Source: an uncultured Clostridia bacterium (GTDB lineage: Bacteria; Bacillota; Clostridia; UBA1381). Taken from it: DNA of 64,000 nucleotides. Made by a program: the position numbers and the translations under genes. Where the stretch lies: contig CALXSS010000001.1 of the NCBI GenBank assembly GCA_944391225.1, forward strand, positions 44,971 to 108,970, written 5' to 3'. The notes below the pieces were generated by a model, which worked only from the letters and a program-made list of their open reading frames with translations, had not been told where the DNA came from and made no database searches. Positions within the stretch are counted from its first letter, which is position 1; each line of letters opens with the position of its first letter. This document shows, piece after piece, positions 37,157-46,600 of the stretch.

Positions 37157-38167
37157 CTATCTGTTCGTTATTTCCTTTATGCTGTTTATCTTTATTGATA
37201 TAGTTCCGTCCTCATTCGTTATTATTTCAATAAACTCCGGATTTTTATAATACTCCGGCGGGAACGAAAGCTCCACCCCCGTATCGGTGGAAAGACGCAC
37301 ATTTGACGTCATCTTTTTTGTAAGATAATTGTTTACCTCCACCTTTTTAGGCACTCCGGCTTTTTCTATCTTCTGAACAAATTCCTCTCTCATACCGGGC
37401 AGTCCCTCAAACACCATGTCGGCTACCTCATCCGTATCAACATAATCATACGTGTTTTCCTCTATATTCTTTGTAACATATTCTTTTATTCTTGCTACTG
37501 TTTCAATTGTATCCGCACCATTTTCAAGCGCAACCTTTTTAGCTACTCGAGTAACTGTGTTCGCACTTTCGCGCGGTGATATTTCATACTCGCATTCAAG
37601 CAGCAGCTCGGCGATTATATCCACAGCAGAGCCGTCTATCTTATGGTTCTTTCCCGCGTACCTGAGCTCCTCTGTGTCCTTGTTGATGAATGCGCATTCC
37701 GCTATCTTTTGTGATACCGGCGGCAGTATGGCATAATGATTTATTATATTATTGAGCACATGTCCCTCAGATTGTACTACAGTATGAGTCATTCCGGTTT
37801 TGTTATCACACTTTAGTATACCTATTATATCAGCCTCGTTCACAACAAACTCGCAAACAATAAGGTCGCACGACTTCGGCTCCTCCGACGCTGCCACAGC
37901 GTCGTTTATGCGTTCCGCGGCATTTCGCGAAAGCTCCGCAAAGCTTATATCACCGTTGCGATACTGTACTATCTTAGCTCTAAACCCGCTTGTTTCCTTA
38001 AACTCCGCCGGACGCAGCGCGGCTGATTCATATATCTTTTCTATATGTTTTGTTATAAAAGTATTTATTTCGGCATTCTCTATATCCAGCAGCTCATCTG
38101 AAAATACATTTACACCTGAGCTTGCGTCAAGAATATGCAGGATCGCCTTTTTCAAACCAACTATCAT
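37157..38167 (-). CDS. Nucleoid-associated protein, NA37/YejK family
   Basis: 336 aa from ATG 38167; the in-frame ATG at 38173 is 3 nt from GAGG. The N-terminal stretch (KKAILHILDASSGVNVFSDELL) and central CDLIVCEFVVNEADIIGILKC belong to the NA37 family. E. coli YejK is a nucleoid protein; function in Firmicutes is poorly known. Monocistronic, with a promoter back to back with that of the divergent hydrolase. Confidence 0.82.
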   Translation of the reverse strand: MIVGLKKAILHILDASSGVNVFSDELLDIENAEINTFITKHIEKIYESAALRPAEFKETSGFRAKIVQYRNGDISFAELSRNAAERINDAVAASEEPKSCDLIVCEFVVNEADIIGILKCDNKTGMTHTVVQSEGHVLNNIINHYAILPPVSQKIAECAFINKDTEELRYAGKNHKIDGSAVDIIAELLLECEYEISPRESANTVTRVAKKVALENGADTIETVARIKEYVTKNIEENTYDYVDTDEVADMVFEGLPGMREEFVQKIEKAGVPKKVEVNNYLTKKMTSNVRLSTDTGVELSFPPEYYKNPEFIEIITNEDGTISIKINSIKEITNR

Positions 38168-38295
38168 GATCATCTACCTCTTTCTTATTATGACCGTACG
38201 TGCAATTGTGAAACAGATCTCAGCAATTGATCCGATTCAAGCAACGATCGTAAATTCCGCTTGAGTTTTACAATTATTTGATTTTGAACGTAACT

Positions 38296-38324
38296 ATTAT
38301 AGCATAAAATCGTTAAAATGTAAA
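38296..38324 (-). promoter_or_regulatory. Sigma-A promoter of the NA37 gene
   Basis: TTTACA (38319-38324), 17 bp, TATAAT (38296-38301). Its -35 lies 1 bp from that of the divergent promoter. Confidence 0.8.
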
Positions 38325-38325
38325 G

Positions 38326-38354
38326 TTGACTTTTTTCCCGTAAAAGGTTAAAAT
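38326..38354 (+). promoter_or_regulatory. Sigma-A promoter of the alpha/beta hydrolase gene
   Basis: TTGACT (38326-38331), 17 bp, TAAAAT (38349-38354). Confidence 0.75.
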
Positions 38355-38387
38355 ATTATTAAATACTTATTTGCGAGGTAGATCTAT

Positions 38388-39356
38388 ATGAAATACAATA
38401 CCGATGACTTTTTTGACTATCTTTACAGCAGAAGAAGAAATGAGCCGCTGTCGCTCGCACGTGATGCTGATGAGCTGCGCATGCTTTCAGAGGACAAATA
38501 TACTCGCCTGCATACATCGCTCGGACTTGATAAGCTTGAAAATATGTATTCAGGCGTATCTGTGTCCGAAACCGCTCAGGGAGAGCTATGCCTTGAAATA
38601 CTGCCCGGACTTAATACGCAGCTCTGGATACTCGACCCTATAAAAAGCAACTACAAAACAGTGCTGTATCTTCCAGGTCACGACAAGCACGGCGCGCGCG
38701 GCTCCTTTTCAGATTACGGGCAAGAGGATCCATTCCACAAATGGCTGCCGCTTAAGCTGCGAGAAGCAGGCTTCAGAGTGCTTGTTCCGGAGCTTATAGG
38801 TTTCGGCAAGGCAGTAAAGGAAAATTATTCTGACGGCTATAAGGGCTGCTACGCAAACTCTGAGCTGCTGCTCATGTATGGTATGACCCTTGCCGGACTG
38901 CGCGCATTTCAGGCTCAATGCGTAATGGACGCGGCATCAGAGCTTCTTGACATAAACAGCTTTCTCGTTTACGGCGTATCGGGCGGAGGATTCATAGCAT
39001 CGCTGCTCAGCTCCGCCGACAGCCGTATCGAGGCTGCCGTTATATCGAACTACGGCGCCTCGTTCAGAAGCTCTATAATGGCAATGGAACACTGCGTTGA
39101 CAACTATATACCAGGAATACTTGATATAGGCGAATGCGCCGATATAATAGGTCTTAGCGCTCCACTGCCGCTGCTGCTCACTAACGGCAGAAACGACAGG
39201 ATATTCCCGCACAGCGGAGTATGCGAGACCTCGGAGGAGCTAAAAAAAATATACACGATTTCAGGCAAGCCCGATAACTTCATCAGCCACACCCACAGCG
39301 GAGCGCATGAGACCGATGTAAGCGCGGTCATCGAATTTTTTGGTAAATTTCTGTAA
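38388..39356 (+). CDS. Alpha/beta hydrolase (esterase-like)
   Basis: 322 aa; GAGGTAG precedes ATG 38388. Nucleophile elbow GVSGGG (about 193), acid residue in LTNGRNDRIFP (about 268) and catalytic His in HTHSGAHE (about 305) are placed as in acetylxylan-esterase/dienelactone-hydrolase relatives. It has no signal peptide, so it is cytoplasmic. The natural substrate is unknown; an acylated sugar is plausible. Confidence 0.82.
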   Translation: MKYNTDDFFDYLYSRRRNEPLSLARDADELRMLSEDKYTRLHTSLGLDKLENMYSGVSVSETAQGELCLEILPGLNTQLWILDPIKSNYKTVLYLPGHDKHGARGSFSDYGQEDPFHKWLPLKLREAGFRVLVPELIGFGKAVKENYSDGYKGCYANSELLLMYGMTLAGLRAFQAQCVMDAASELLDINSFLVYGVSGGGFIASLLSSADSRIEAAVISNYGASFRSSIMAMEHCVDNYIPGILDIGECADIIGLSAPLPLLLTNGRNDRIFPHSGVCETSEELKKIYTISGKPDNFISHTHSGAHETDVSAVIEFFGKFL

Positions 39357-39370
39357 TAGACATTAAAAAA

Positions 39371-39403
39371 GGCTGCTGCAAACTCAACGAGTTTACAGCA
39401 GCC
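39371..39403. repeat. GGCTGCYGCAAACTC hairpin repeat, copy 2 (terminator of the surface operon)
   Basis: GGCTGCTGCAAACTC-AAC-GAGTTTACAGCAGCC, with T6 following on minus. It lies between convergent genes and should end the cohesin operon. Confidence 0.85.
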
Positions 39404-39493
39404 GATATATTATACATACCGCATCTATTAGAAAATATGCAAGACGAAAAATCCTGTCGTCTTGCAATATTTCAGAGAGAGAAAAGGAGCGGT

Positions 39494-40636
39494 TTATATA
39501 ACCTGATCAATGAGTCTGAGAAGTATGACAGCCGACTGTGCTCTCGTTGCCGGCTGCTTTGGACGGAACGTGCCGTCCTCAAAGCCCTGTATCATACCTT
39601 TCTCAGTCAATGCGGCTACAGCCTCCTCCGCCCACGGCGAAATATCATCGCCGTCAGAAAACTCCGCCGTGCTATTCGCCGACAAACCACAGGCACGTGC
39701 TGCCATCAGCGACATTTCCTCTCGAGTTATCTCGCTTTCAGGGTAAAAATACGTTCCATCACCTTCCGCTATCCCCGCAGAATACGCCGCTGTGACATAC
39801 GGCGAATACCACGCTGATCTGTCAACATCATCAAATATCTTTACTGCGGTGTCTGTATCCAGCCCCAGAGCGGATACAAGCATCTTTATAAACTGCGCAC
39901 GTGTTACAGTTTCGTTAGGTCTGAATGTACCATCATCAAATCCGTCTATCACTCCGGCAGAAACAAGCTGTTCTATCTCGCTCTCAGCCCAGTGACCGTC
40001 AGTATCTTTAAATGCAGTCCTGCGCTCAGCTGCTGCCTGTGTCTGCACAGGCGCTTCGGTGCTTTTCGGCGGCTCAGTGTCTGATGTGCTTTCATTTTCG
40101 GTATTCGCCCGGTCCGCATCAGGCGCAGTCTCACCTATCGCCTGATCCCCCTCCGCAAGATCTTCATATGTTTGATCTATATCTATATTGATCTCCTCTG
40201 AGAACGTTACGGAAGATAGATCAGTGTAAGTACATCTTCCATCCACGGTTATATCCGCGCTACCGCTCTCTGCAGCAGTCAGTAATACTGATATAACGCT
40301 TCCGCCGCCGTATATGGTATCTTCCCATATGGCTACAGCCCGAACCTCTCCGGTGTCCTGCTTGACGCTGTTTGCATAAGCGCCCTCCATTACGCCGCCC
40401 TCCGTGACCTCATTCACTGACAGCATGTCCTGTGGATATGCTATACGCACCTCCGCGCCGTTGGCATCAGTATCCGACGGGAGCGAGACACTTATGAGGA
40501 CACTTTCTCCCATACCGATCTGATTTTTACTCACCGTAATATCTACAGGAGCGCCGCTGTTCGCTGCATATACACAGGACTGCGCAGCGATCACAGCCGA
40601 CATAAACACAGCCGCTAAAGCCATTGACTTTGCCAT
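39494..40636 (-). CDS. Cohesin-domain protein with three SLH domains (anchoring scaffoldin-like)
   Basis: 380 aa; GGAG precedes ATG 40636. A signal peptide (1-24) is followed by one cohesin-like domain (VDITVSKNQIGMGESVLISVSL...ADITVDGRCTYTDLSS, about 30-155), a Thr/Glu/Pro linker, and three SLH domains (FKDTDGHWAESEI; FDDVDRSAWYSPYV; FSDGDDISPWAEEAV, about 208-380). SLH domains bind pyruvylated secondary wall polymer. The layout resembles single-cohesin anchoring scaffoldins such as OlpA of C. thermocellum. Last gene of the surface operon, 15 bp after the three-cohesin gene. Confidence 0.87.
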   Translation of the reverse strand: MAKSMALAAVFMSAVIAAQSCVYAANSGAPVDITVSKNQIGMGESVLISVSLPSDTDANGAEVRIAYPQDMLSVNEVTEGGVMEGAYANSVKQDTGEVRAVAIWEDTIYGGGSVISVLLTAAESGSADITVDGRCTYTDLSSVTFSEEINIDIDQTYEDLAEGDQAIGETAPDADRANTENESTSDTEPPKSTEAPVQTQAAAERRTAFKDTDGHWAESEIEQLVSAGVIDGFDDGTFRPNETVTRAQFIKMLVSALGLDTDTAVKIFDDVDRSAWYSPYVTAAYSAGIAEGDGTYFYPESEITREEMSLMAARACGLSANSTAEFSDGDDISPWAEEAVAALTEKGMIQGFEDGTFRPKQPATRAQSAVILLRLIDQVI

Positions 40637-40651
40637 AATTTCACTCCATTA

Positions 40652-42943
40652 TTATTTCTGAGTAATGCTTACGCTTTCATATGGACGCATTCCTGACGCG
40701 GAATCCCAGACAAACACGCGGCAGCTCTGATTTTTTGTATCTGCTTCCACTGTTGTAGTAGCGCTTTGAGCGGTTGAGGTCATTACTGCTTCTGCAAGTG
40801 TACCGTCATTATTATAAACGGCAATTATGACAGTCTGATCGCTCATCTGCTCGTTATTTTTTATAACGCTGACCTCGTAGCCTGTATTGATCGTTTGAAT
40901 CTCAATATCAATATCTCTCGCAAACTGTTCATATATGCTTTCAGCCATCAAAAGCGCGCCCGCATTGCTGACATCCCCGCGCATATCCTCAGTAAGCGCA
41001 TCATATGCAGCTCTTGCCGCCTCTATTATCTCTTTCTTTTCCTTATAGTTTTCTTTATTTACCTCGCCTATGGCGTTGATAGCGATTTCAACAGCTGTTA
41101 CCTGCTTTTTCAGTTCCGAAAGCGCGCTCTGCGCGTCGCTGAGCTGCTGGGCGTTTTCTACCGCCTGCTTCTGCTCGCCCTCCAGCTTTCCGTAAGCCTC
41201 CTCTGCTGCAGCAACAGCAGCCTTGTTTTCGGTATATCTTTCAGCAGTGACATCGCCTATTGCCTCTATAAGGGCCTCTGTGCTGTCCACAGCGCTCTTA
41301 AGCTCCGCAAGCACCGCCTCCGCCGCCGTCAGCTTATCATAATTATTTACTCTTGTCTTAGCCTCATCGCTCAGAGCATCATATGCAGCTCGAGCAGCTG
41401 CAACAGCTGTGGATGCTGTCAGATATTTTGCAGCTTCAGGCTCCTCAAGCGCATCTATTATATCTATTACACCTTGTACATCGGCAAAAACATTCTCGCA
41501 TGCTTCAAGCGCCGCTGTATCAACGAGCTCCTTTGCCTCCTCAGGCAAAAGCTCATATGCTGTTCTCGCCTGCTCGGCAGCCTCTTTTACAGTGTCGTAA
41601 TTCTCCGCTGTAATATCCTCCGCCGCCGGCAGAGACTGTATAAGCTCTGCTGCTCTGTTTATCTTTTCAGTATCCTCACTGTTAAACAGATACACCTCTG
41701 CGCCCTCTGTTCTGAACACAGGCTCGCCTACCGCGTCCTCAAAGCCTACTGATGCTGTACCGCCATTTTTCCCTGTCGCTTTCAGCTCAAAAGTAATAAG
41801 CTCAGCCTCGCCTGTTATGCCGGTCATATCAGCATAGAGAAATCTTATTCTGCCCTCCTCTATGAGCCTTGAATCTGCGCCGCTGTAATACTTAATAGTA
41901 TCTTTGTCTATGTTGAACGATGATGGATCATACACAACATCAAACTGTATCCCAGCCTGATTTTTAAACTCTGACGCGGATACTGTTATCTTTACAGTAT
42001 CTCCGGCTTTCGCCTTTGCTTTGTCTGCTGACGCGCTGATCACTCCATTGCCGGAAACTGTGACCTCCGGAAAATTCATTGCGCACTCAGCAGGAGCTGA
42101 TACAACCTTCGTCTGTATAGCTGTGCTGCCCGCTTTCCTTATCCTGTACGACACATACGCCACATCACCGCTGAACTCTGCCGTGCCCCCTGACATATCC
42201 GCCCAAAGCAGGACAGTTTTTCCGGAAGCCGCGCCGCCGCTTTCAACATCATTGATATATCCGCCGGACATATAGAATCCGCCCTCCACATATTCAAGCA
42301 CTTCAGGGTCATAGCTGAGATCCGCCTGCCAGCCTGAGATCTGGACTGCCTCGGGCGCGGTTATTTTATATGTGACTATATCACCCGTCAATGGGAACAT
42401 CTTGTCCGCTTCAACATTTAATGTATATATCTTAGCCGGAGCCGCAACTACATTGATATCCGACTGCGCCTCAGTGGATATCTGCACTGCCGCTCCTGTG
42501 CTGTCAGAAATATTGCAATCCTTTACATTTGATGAGCATGCGATTACATCCCGGTGCATTCCAAGAACAGCCTCCTCCTTTACCTTGAAGGTTACTGTGA
42601 ACAGAACATCATCTGTTATATTATAAGCGCTGTCAAATCCAAGCACCGCATTCACAGAGCCCTGTTTCATGCTTACCATGCCTATCGAGGCATAGCTGTA
42701 ATTCATAAGACTGCCTTTCTCAGCGCTTACCGCCTCAAGCACCGACGTATCATAGGTGAGCTTGTACGTTGCGCCCGTAGCATTTACGGCGTCTTTTATG
42801 CTTACAACAGCCGTTATCTGTCCGCCGCGCTGCACCTCGGACTTGTCCAATTCAATAGCGGCGCGTGTTTGCGCAGCAAGAGCCGACGGCATAAGCATAA
42901 GCAGCATACATAAGGACAGCAGAATCGCAGGTATTTTCTTTCT
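40652..42943 (-). CDS. Triple cohesin-like protein with helical repeats (scaffoldin-like)
   Basis: 763 aa from ATG 42943 with GGGAGGAG upstream. A signal peptide (MRKKIPAILLSLCMLLMLMP, cut at ALA/A) is followed by three cohesin-like domains (IELDKSEVQRGGQITAVVSI, about 29-160; TLNVEADKMFPLTGDIVTYK, about 165-300; ISASADKAKAKAGDTVKITV, about 300-425). Then come about four helical repeats of 65-70 residues (AARAAYDALSDEAKTRVNNY type, about 430-690) and a small beta domain. It has no SLH or dockerin of its own, so anchoring must come from partners. The same helical repeats occur in the dockerin fragment upstream. Confidence 0.85.
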   Translation of the reverse strand, partial: RKKIPAILLSLCMLLMLMPSALAAQTRAAIELDKSEVQRGGQITAVVSIKDAVNATGATYKLTYDTSVLEAVSAEKGSLMNYSYASIGMVSMKQGSVNAVLGFDSAYNITDDVLFTVTFKVKEEAVLGMHRDVIACSSNVKDCNISDSTGAAVQISTEAQSDINVVAAPAKIYTLNVEADKMFPLTGDIVTYKITAPEAVQISGWQADLSYDPEVLEYVEGGFYMSGGYINDVESGGAASGKTVLLWADMSGGTAEFSGDVAYVSYRIRKAGSTAIQTKVVSAPAECAMNFPEVTVSGNGVISASADKAKAKAGDTVKITVSASEFKNQAGIQFDVVYDPSSFNIDKDTIKYYSGADSRLIEEGRIRFLYADMTGITGEAELITFELKATGKNGGTASVGFEDAVGEPVFRTEGAEVYLFNSEDTEKINRAAELIQSLPAAEDITAENYDTVKEAAEQARTAYELLPEEAKELVDTAALEACENVFADVQGVIDIIDALEEPEAAKYLTASTAVAAARAAYDALSDEAKTRVNNYDKLTAAEAVLAELKSAVDSTEALIEAIGDVTAERYTENKAAVAAAEEAYGKLEGEQKQAVENAQQLSDAQSALSELKKQVTAVEIAINAIGEVNKENYKEKKEIIEAARAAYDALTEDMRGDVSNAGALLMAESIYEQFARDIDIEIQTINTGYEVSVIKNNEQMSDQTVIIAVYNNDGTLAEAVMTSTAQSATTTVEADTKNQSCRVFVWDSASGMRPYESVSITQK

Positions 42944-42978
42944 CATGATATTCTCCTCCCTGTTATATTTGCAATATA

Positions 42979-43629
42979 TTACCAAATACTTATAAGCTTG
43001 AGAAGATCAAGAACATTTACTACACCGTTACCGTCGAGATCTGCCTTTGACTTCTGTTCAGCTGTAAGCTCTACCTTTCCAAGGATAGACTGAATTACAG
43101 CATTTATATCACTGCCTGTTACTGAACCATCGCCGTCTATGTCGCCCTCAACATTTACAAATGCCTTGTAATCCTCCTCTGCCTGTGTAAGCACATCATA
43201 ATTAGTTACAAAGCTCTTCGCAAGCTCCGAAAGAGCGTCATATGCTGTTCTTGCAGCAGTTATAGCATCGCCCGAGTTTTCACCTACAACGCCTATAGCC
43301 GAGATCAATCCTGAAACCACATCAGCCTGTGCTCTTGCCGCCTTGATCGTGTCAAGTGAATTATAAGTGTTTTCCGCTTCGACAAGCATTGCATAATTTG
43401 ACACCTTTGTTTTTTCATCAGCTGTAAGAGCATCATATGCCGCGCGCGCAGCGCTTATTGCATCGCCTGAGTTCTCATCTACTGCGCCTATAGCATTGAT
43501 AAGTGTTATGGTATCCATTACCCTGCCAAGGCTTGAAATATCAGACTTGAGCTGCTCCATTGTATTTGTCACAGCCGCACTCGGCTTTACATTTGAATAT
43601 ACCGGATACTTTTCATCAAGCGCATTCAT
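42979..43629 (-). CDS. Dockerin fragment with two helical repeats, probably the split-off C-terminus of the 43616 gene
   Basis: 216 aa from ATG 43629, overlapping the end of the giant gene by 14 bp in the +1 frame. There is no signal peptide. Two helical repeats (AISAARAAYDALTADEKTKVSNY; AITAARTAYDALSELAKS) are followed by a type-I dockerin: two Ca-binding loops (GDIDGDGSVTGSDINAVI and ADLDGNGVVNVLDLLKL, about 168-214). A dockerin without an export signal makes sense only as part of a longer secreted protein, so a 1-bp frameshift is the simplest reading. AGGCGG five bases upstream could alternatively allow coupled re-initiation. Confidence 0.75.
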   Translation of the reverse strand: MNALDEKYPVYSNVKPSAAVTNTMEQLKSDISSLGRVMDTITLINAIGAVDENSGDAISAARAAYDALTADEKTKVSNYAMLVEAENTYNSLDTIKAARAQADVVSGLISAIGVVGENSGDAITAARTAYDALSELAKSFVTNYDVLTQAEEDYKAFVNVEGDIDGDGSVTGSDINAVIQSILGKVELTAEQKSKADLDGNGVVNVLDLLKLISIW

Positions 43630-46600
43630 CTTTGCCGCCTGCGCCGTACTTGTTTACAAGAGCCTCGTACAGGGCATAGTTAGTAACATATTTCTTTGAA
43701 TCTGCTATCATCTCGTCATATACCTTTTCCGCCTCGCTCAGCTTAGCATTGATAGCCTCAGCATTAACAGAGGTGTCTTCAGGATCAACAAGCGCGTTCG
43801 CATCATCCACAAGCGTGTCAAAGCTGTAAGCCGGAGCTATTACAACCGCCTGATTGTTGAGCACTGTCAGTCTGCTTGTTTCTTCTCCATAATACGTGTT
43901 GATAACATCAAGCTTGGACTGAGCCGCTGCCTTGTCAGCCTCGCTCGCCTTATCATCTGAAATTGTATCATTAAGAGCTTTTACATAAGCATTTACCGCT
44001 TCAAGCTGATCCTTTGCCGCCGCATATGTGGATTTGCTAATAATATCGCTTATTCCACAGATCTTGTTAGCGTAATCTGTGTTTGTTCCGTTAAGCAATG
44101 TTATATACGCGCTGCGGTCGTCAAACTTCACAGCCACTACAGCGTCTACATTCGCCTTTTCAGCTGCTGTAAGAGCATTGTACTGCTCTGAAAGAGCCGA
44201 AAACTCTGTTGCATCGTTTACAGTCCAGCTTCCATCTTCCTTGATCGGCTTTACATCAAGAGCATTTGCCGCTGATACTACCACCCACGCGTTTGCCCAC
44301 TGTGTAAGAGTGGTGTCAACATATGCCAGCTTTGAGTCCGCTTCAGCCGGATAAAGATTCTTGAAATAATCTATCGCTCCTGTTTCGTCAGAATATACAA
44401 ACTTAACATTGCCAACATCTGCAGCAGCTCTTGACGAAAGACCTGCGTACTGCATTCTGTCTGCCTCAATATCCTCCTCGCTCGTATACGTGTGTGAAGA
44501 TACCTTTGTATAAAGCTCATTTATGAGTGAAACAAGCTCGTCTACCTCTGCCTTTGCAGCTGTCTCCTTTGCCTCCTTGGCATCCTGTATCTCCATATCC
44601 TTATCATACTCACTTGAAAGCTTTGCCGATACGGCATTCTCTATTCTGCCATACGCGTCAGCCTGCTCCTGTGACATTGTGATATAGTCCGCCGATGCTG
44701 AAAGATCCAGATCCGATGCCTCAGCTCCTGTGACCTTCATGTACTCTGATGAATATTTGCTCACCGCGTTTGCAAAGGCTGTCTTTGCGTTGTTTACAGC
44801 TGTTCTTATCTTGTTTGTATTCTGTGCTGCTTCTGTATTATTGTCAGCAGTTTCCTCGCCCTTTTCTACAAGCTCGTCAAGGTAGTAATCGATAACGCTG
44901 TCATAAAGTCCTTCGATATGCTCAGCTATTGCCTCATCAGCAATTGCACCATCGCCTACAAAATCAGCATATGTTTTTCCTTCACCATCATAATAGAAAT
45001 CTATAGCTGACTGTATTGCCTTAGAATAAGCCATACCCTTATCCTTGAGCGCGGTTATAGCTGATGTGTAATCCGCAAGAGTTTTATATGTTCTCTCAAT
45101 GCTTGTGTAAAGCGCCGATGCTGACGCGCTGTCCACAACATAAACCATATTCTTGCTGTCATATCTTACTGAGCCGTTTGCTGTTCTGTTGAGCTTATCA
45201 AGCGACTCTGCCGCTTTTTTGTAGCTGCTTTCATATTCTGCCGTCTTGACTGTATACTCATCCTTGTCAGATGTGTAATTAAGCGATCCGGTATATGATA
45301 CACAGTCTGCATCATACTTATCAAACAGAGCCTGCATGCTCTTTTCATTTTCCGATACAAGACCGCTCATCTCGCTTACAGCTTCCTCAAGCGTCTTTCC
45401 ATATGTTGAATCTCCCTTGTCCTGTCCTGACAGATATGCCTTTCCGTTAGTGCCAAGTGCGTTGAAATGATATTGAGCAAGCTTTACCTTTGTGAAGCTG
45501 TCAACGGTGTTTTCTACTGTCGATATATCGTCTATTGCAGCCTTTGCTGTTGCTACAGCTGTTTCAGCCGCTGCATCTATCATTCTTGCCGCTGCATCCA
45601 TATACTCGTTCGCTTCAGCTATCGCACTTTCAGTTTCCGGTGTTACCGGTGTTTCACCCGATGCCTCATATGCCTGCTTAGCCTTTAGAGCCTCATTATA
45701 CTGTGCTGCGAATACCTCATATTTCTCAGCTGTTACACCCTGTGATTCTGCTATTGCAGACTTGAGCGCATTTACCTTTTCAAGATATACATTCGCAAGT
45801 ACCTCTGCTGACAGCTTTGTGATATATCCCTCATATTCCTCATACGCGCCGTCTGTCATACCCGCAATGCTTTCTCTGTATTCACTGCTCTTTATTTCAG
45901 CATATATATCGTTGAGATCATTAAGTCCGTATACAGCGGCATACTTTCCGTCATATGTCTCAGCTTTCTCATATGCCTCCTTTACCACAGCAAACTTTGT
46001 TTTAAAATCCTCCGCTGTTGCCGGCATAAAAATTGAGTTTACATCTGAATCGACTGCAGCAAGGATATTTTCCAGATCATACTTATTTATCTCGTCCTGG
46101 ACCTGCTGCGGATAGCTGCTTACATTGTTGTATCTTTCACGCAGTGTTTCTATCGCTCCAGAATTGATAAGATAGTTTTCCTGTGTTATCCTTGATTCAT
46201 TCTTCTCTGTATCCCATACTATATTTATAGCCTCTGCATAGCTTTCGACTATCTCTGCATCGCCGTTTACAAGTATGTCGTTAAGCTCCTTGAGCTGTGA
46301 ATAATTGAACTGACCTACAAATTTCTGTGCTGTAGCTGTAGACAGAGCCTCGTACTCATCCTGAACAGCAAAAATAGTGTCGCGTGACTCGTTTGCCTTT
46401 GCGTATTTATCCTCAGCTGCGTTTACATCCTCATATACTTTGCTAAGGTTTTCAGAAATGCTCTTTACTACGTCCCAGCCCTTTTTGCTTTCCTCAAGAT
46501 ATGTGTATTCTGCCATAAACTTCGAGCTGAAATCGCTGTCTGCCGCATTATACAGCTCTGTGATCTTATCATACTGAGCCGAGAACTCATTATAATAATC

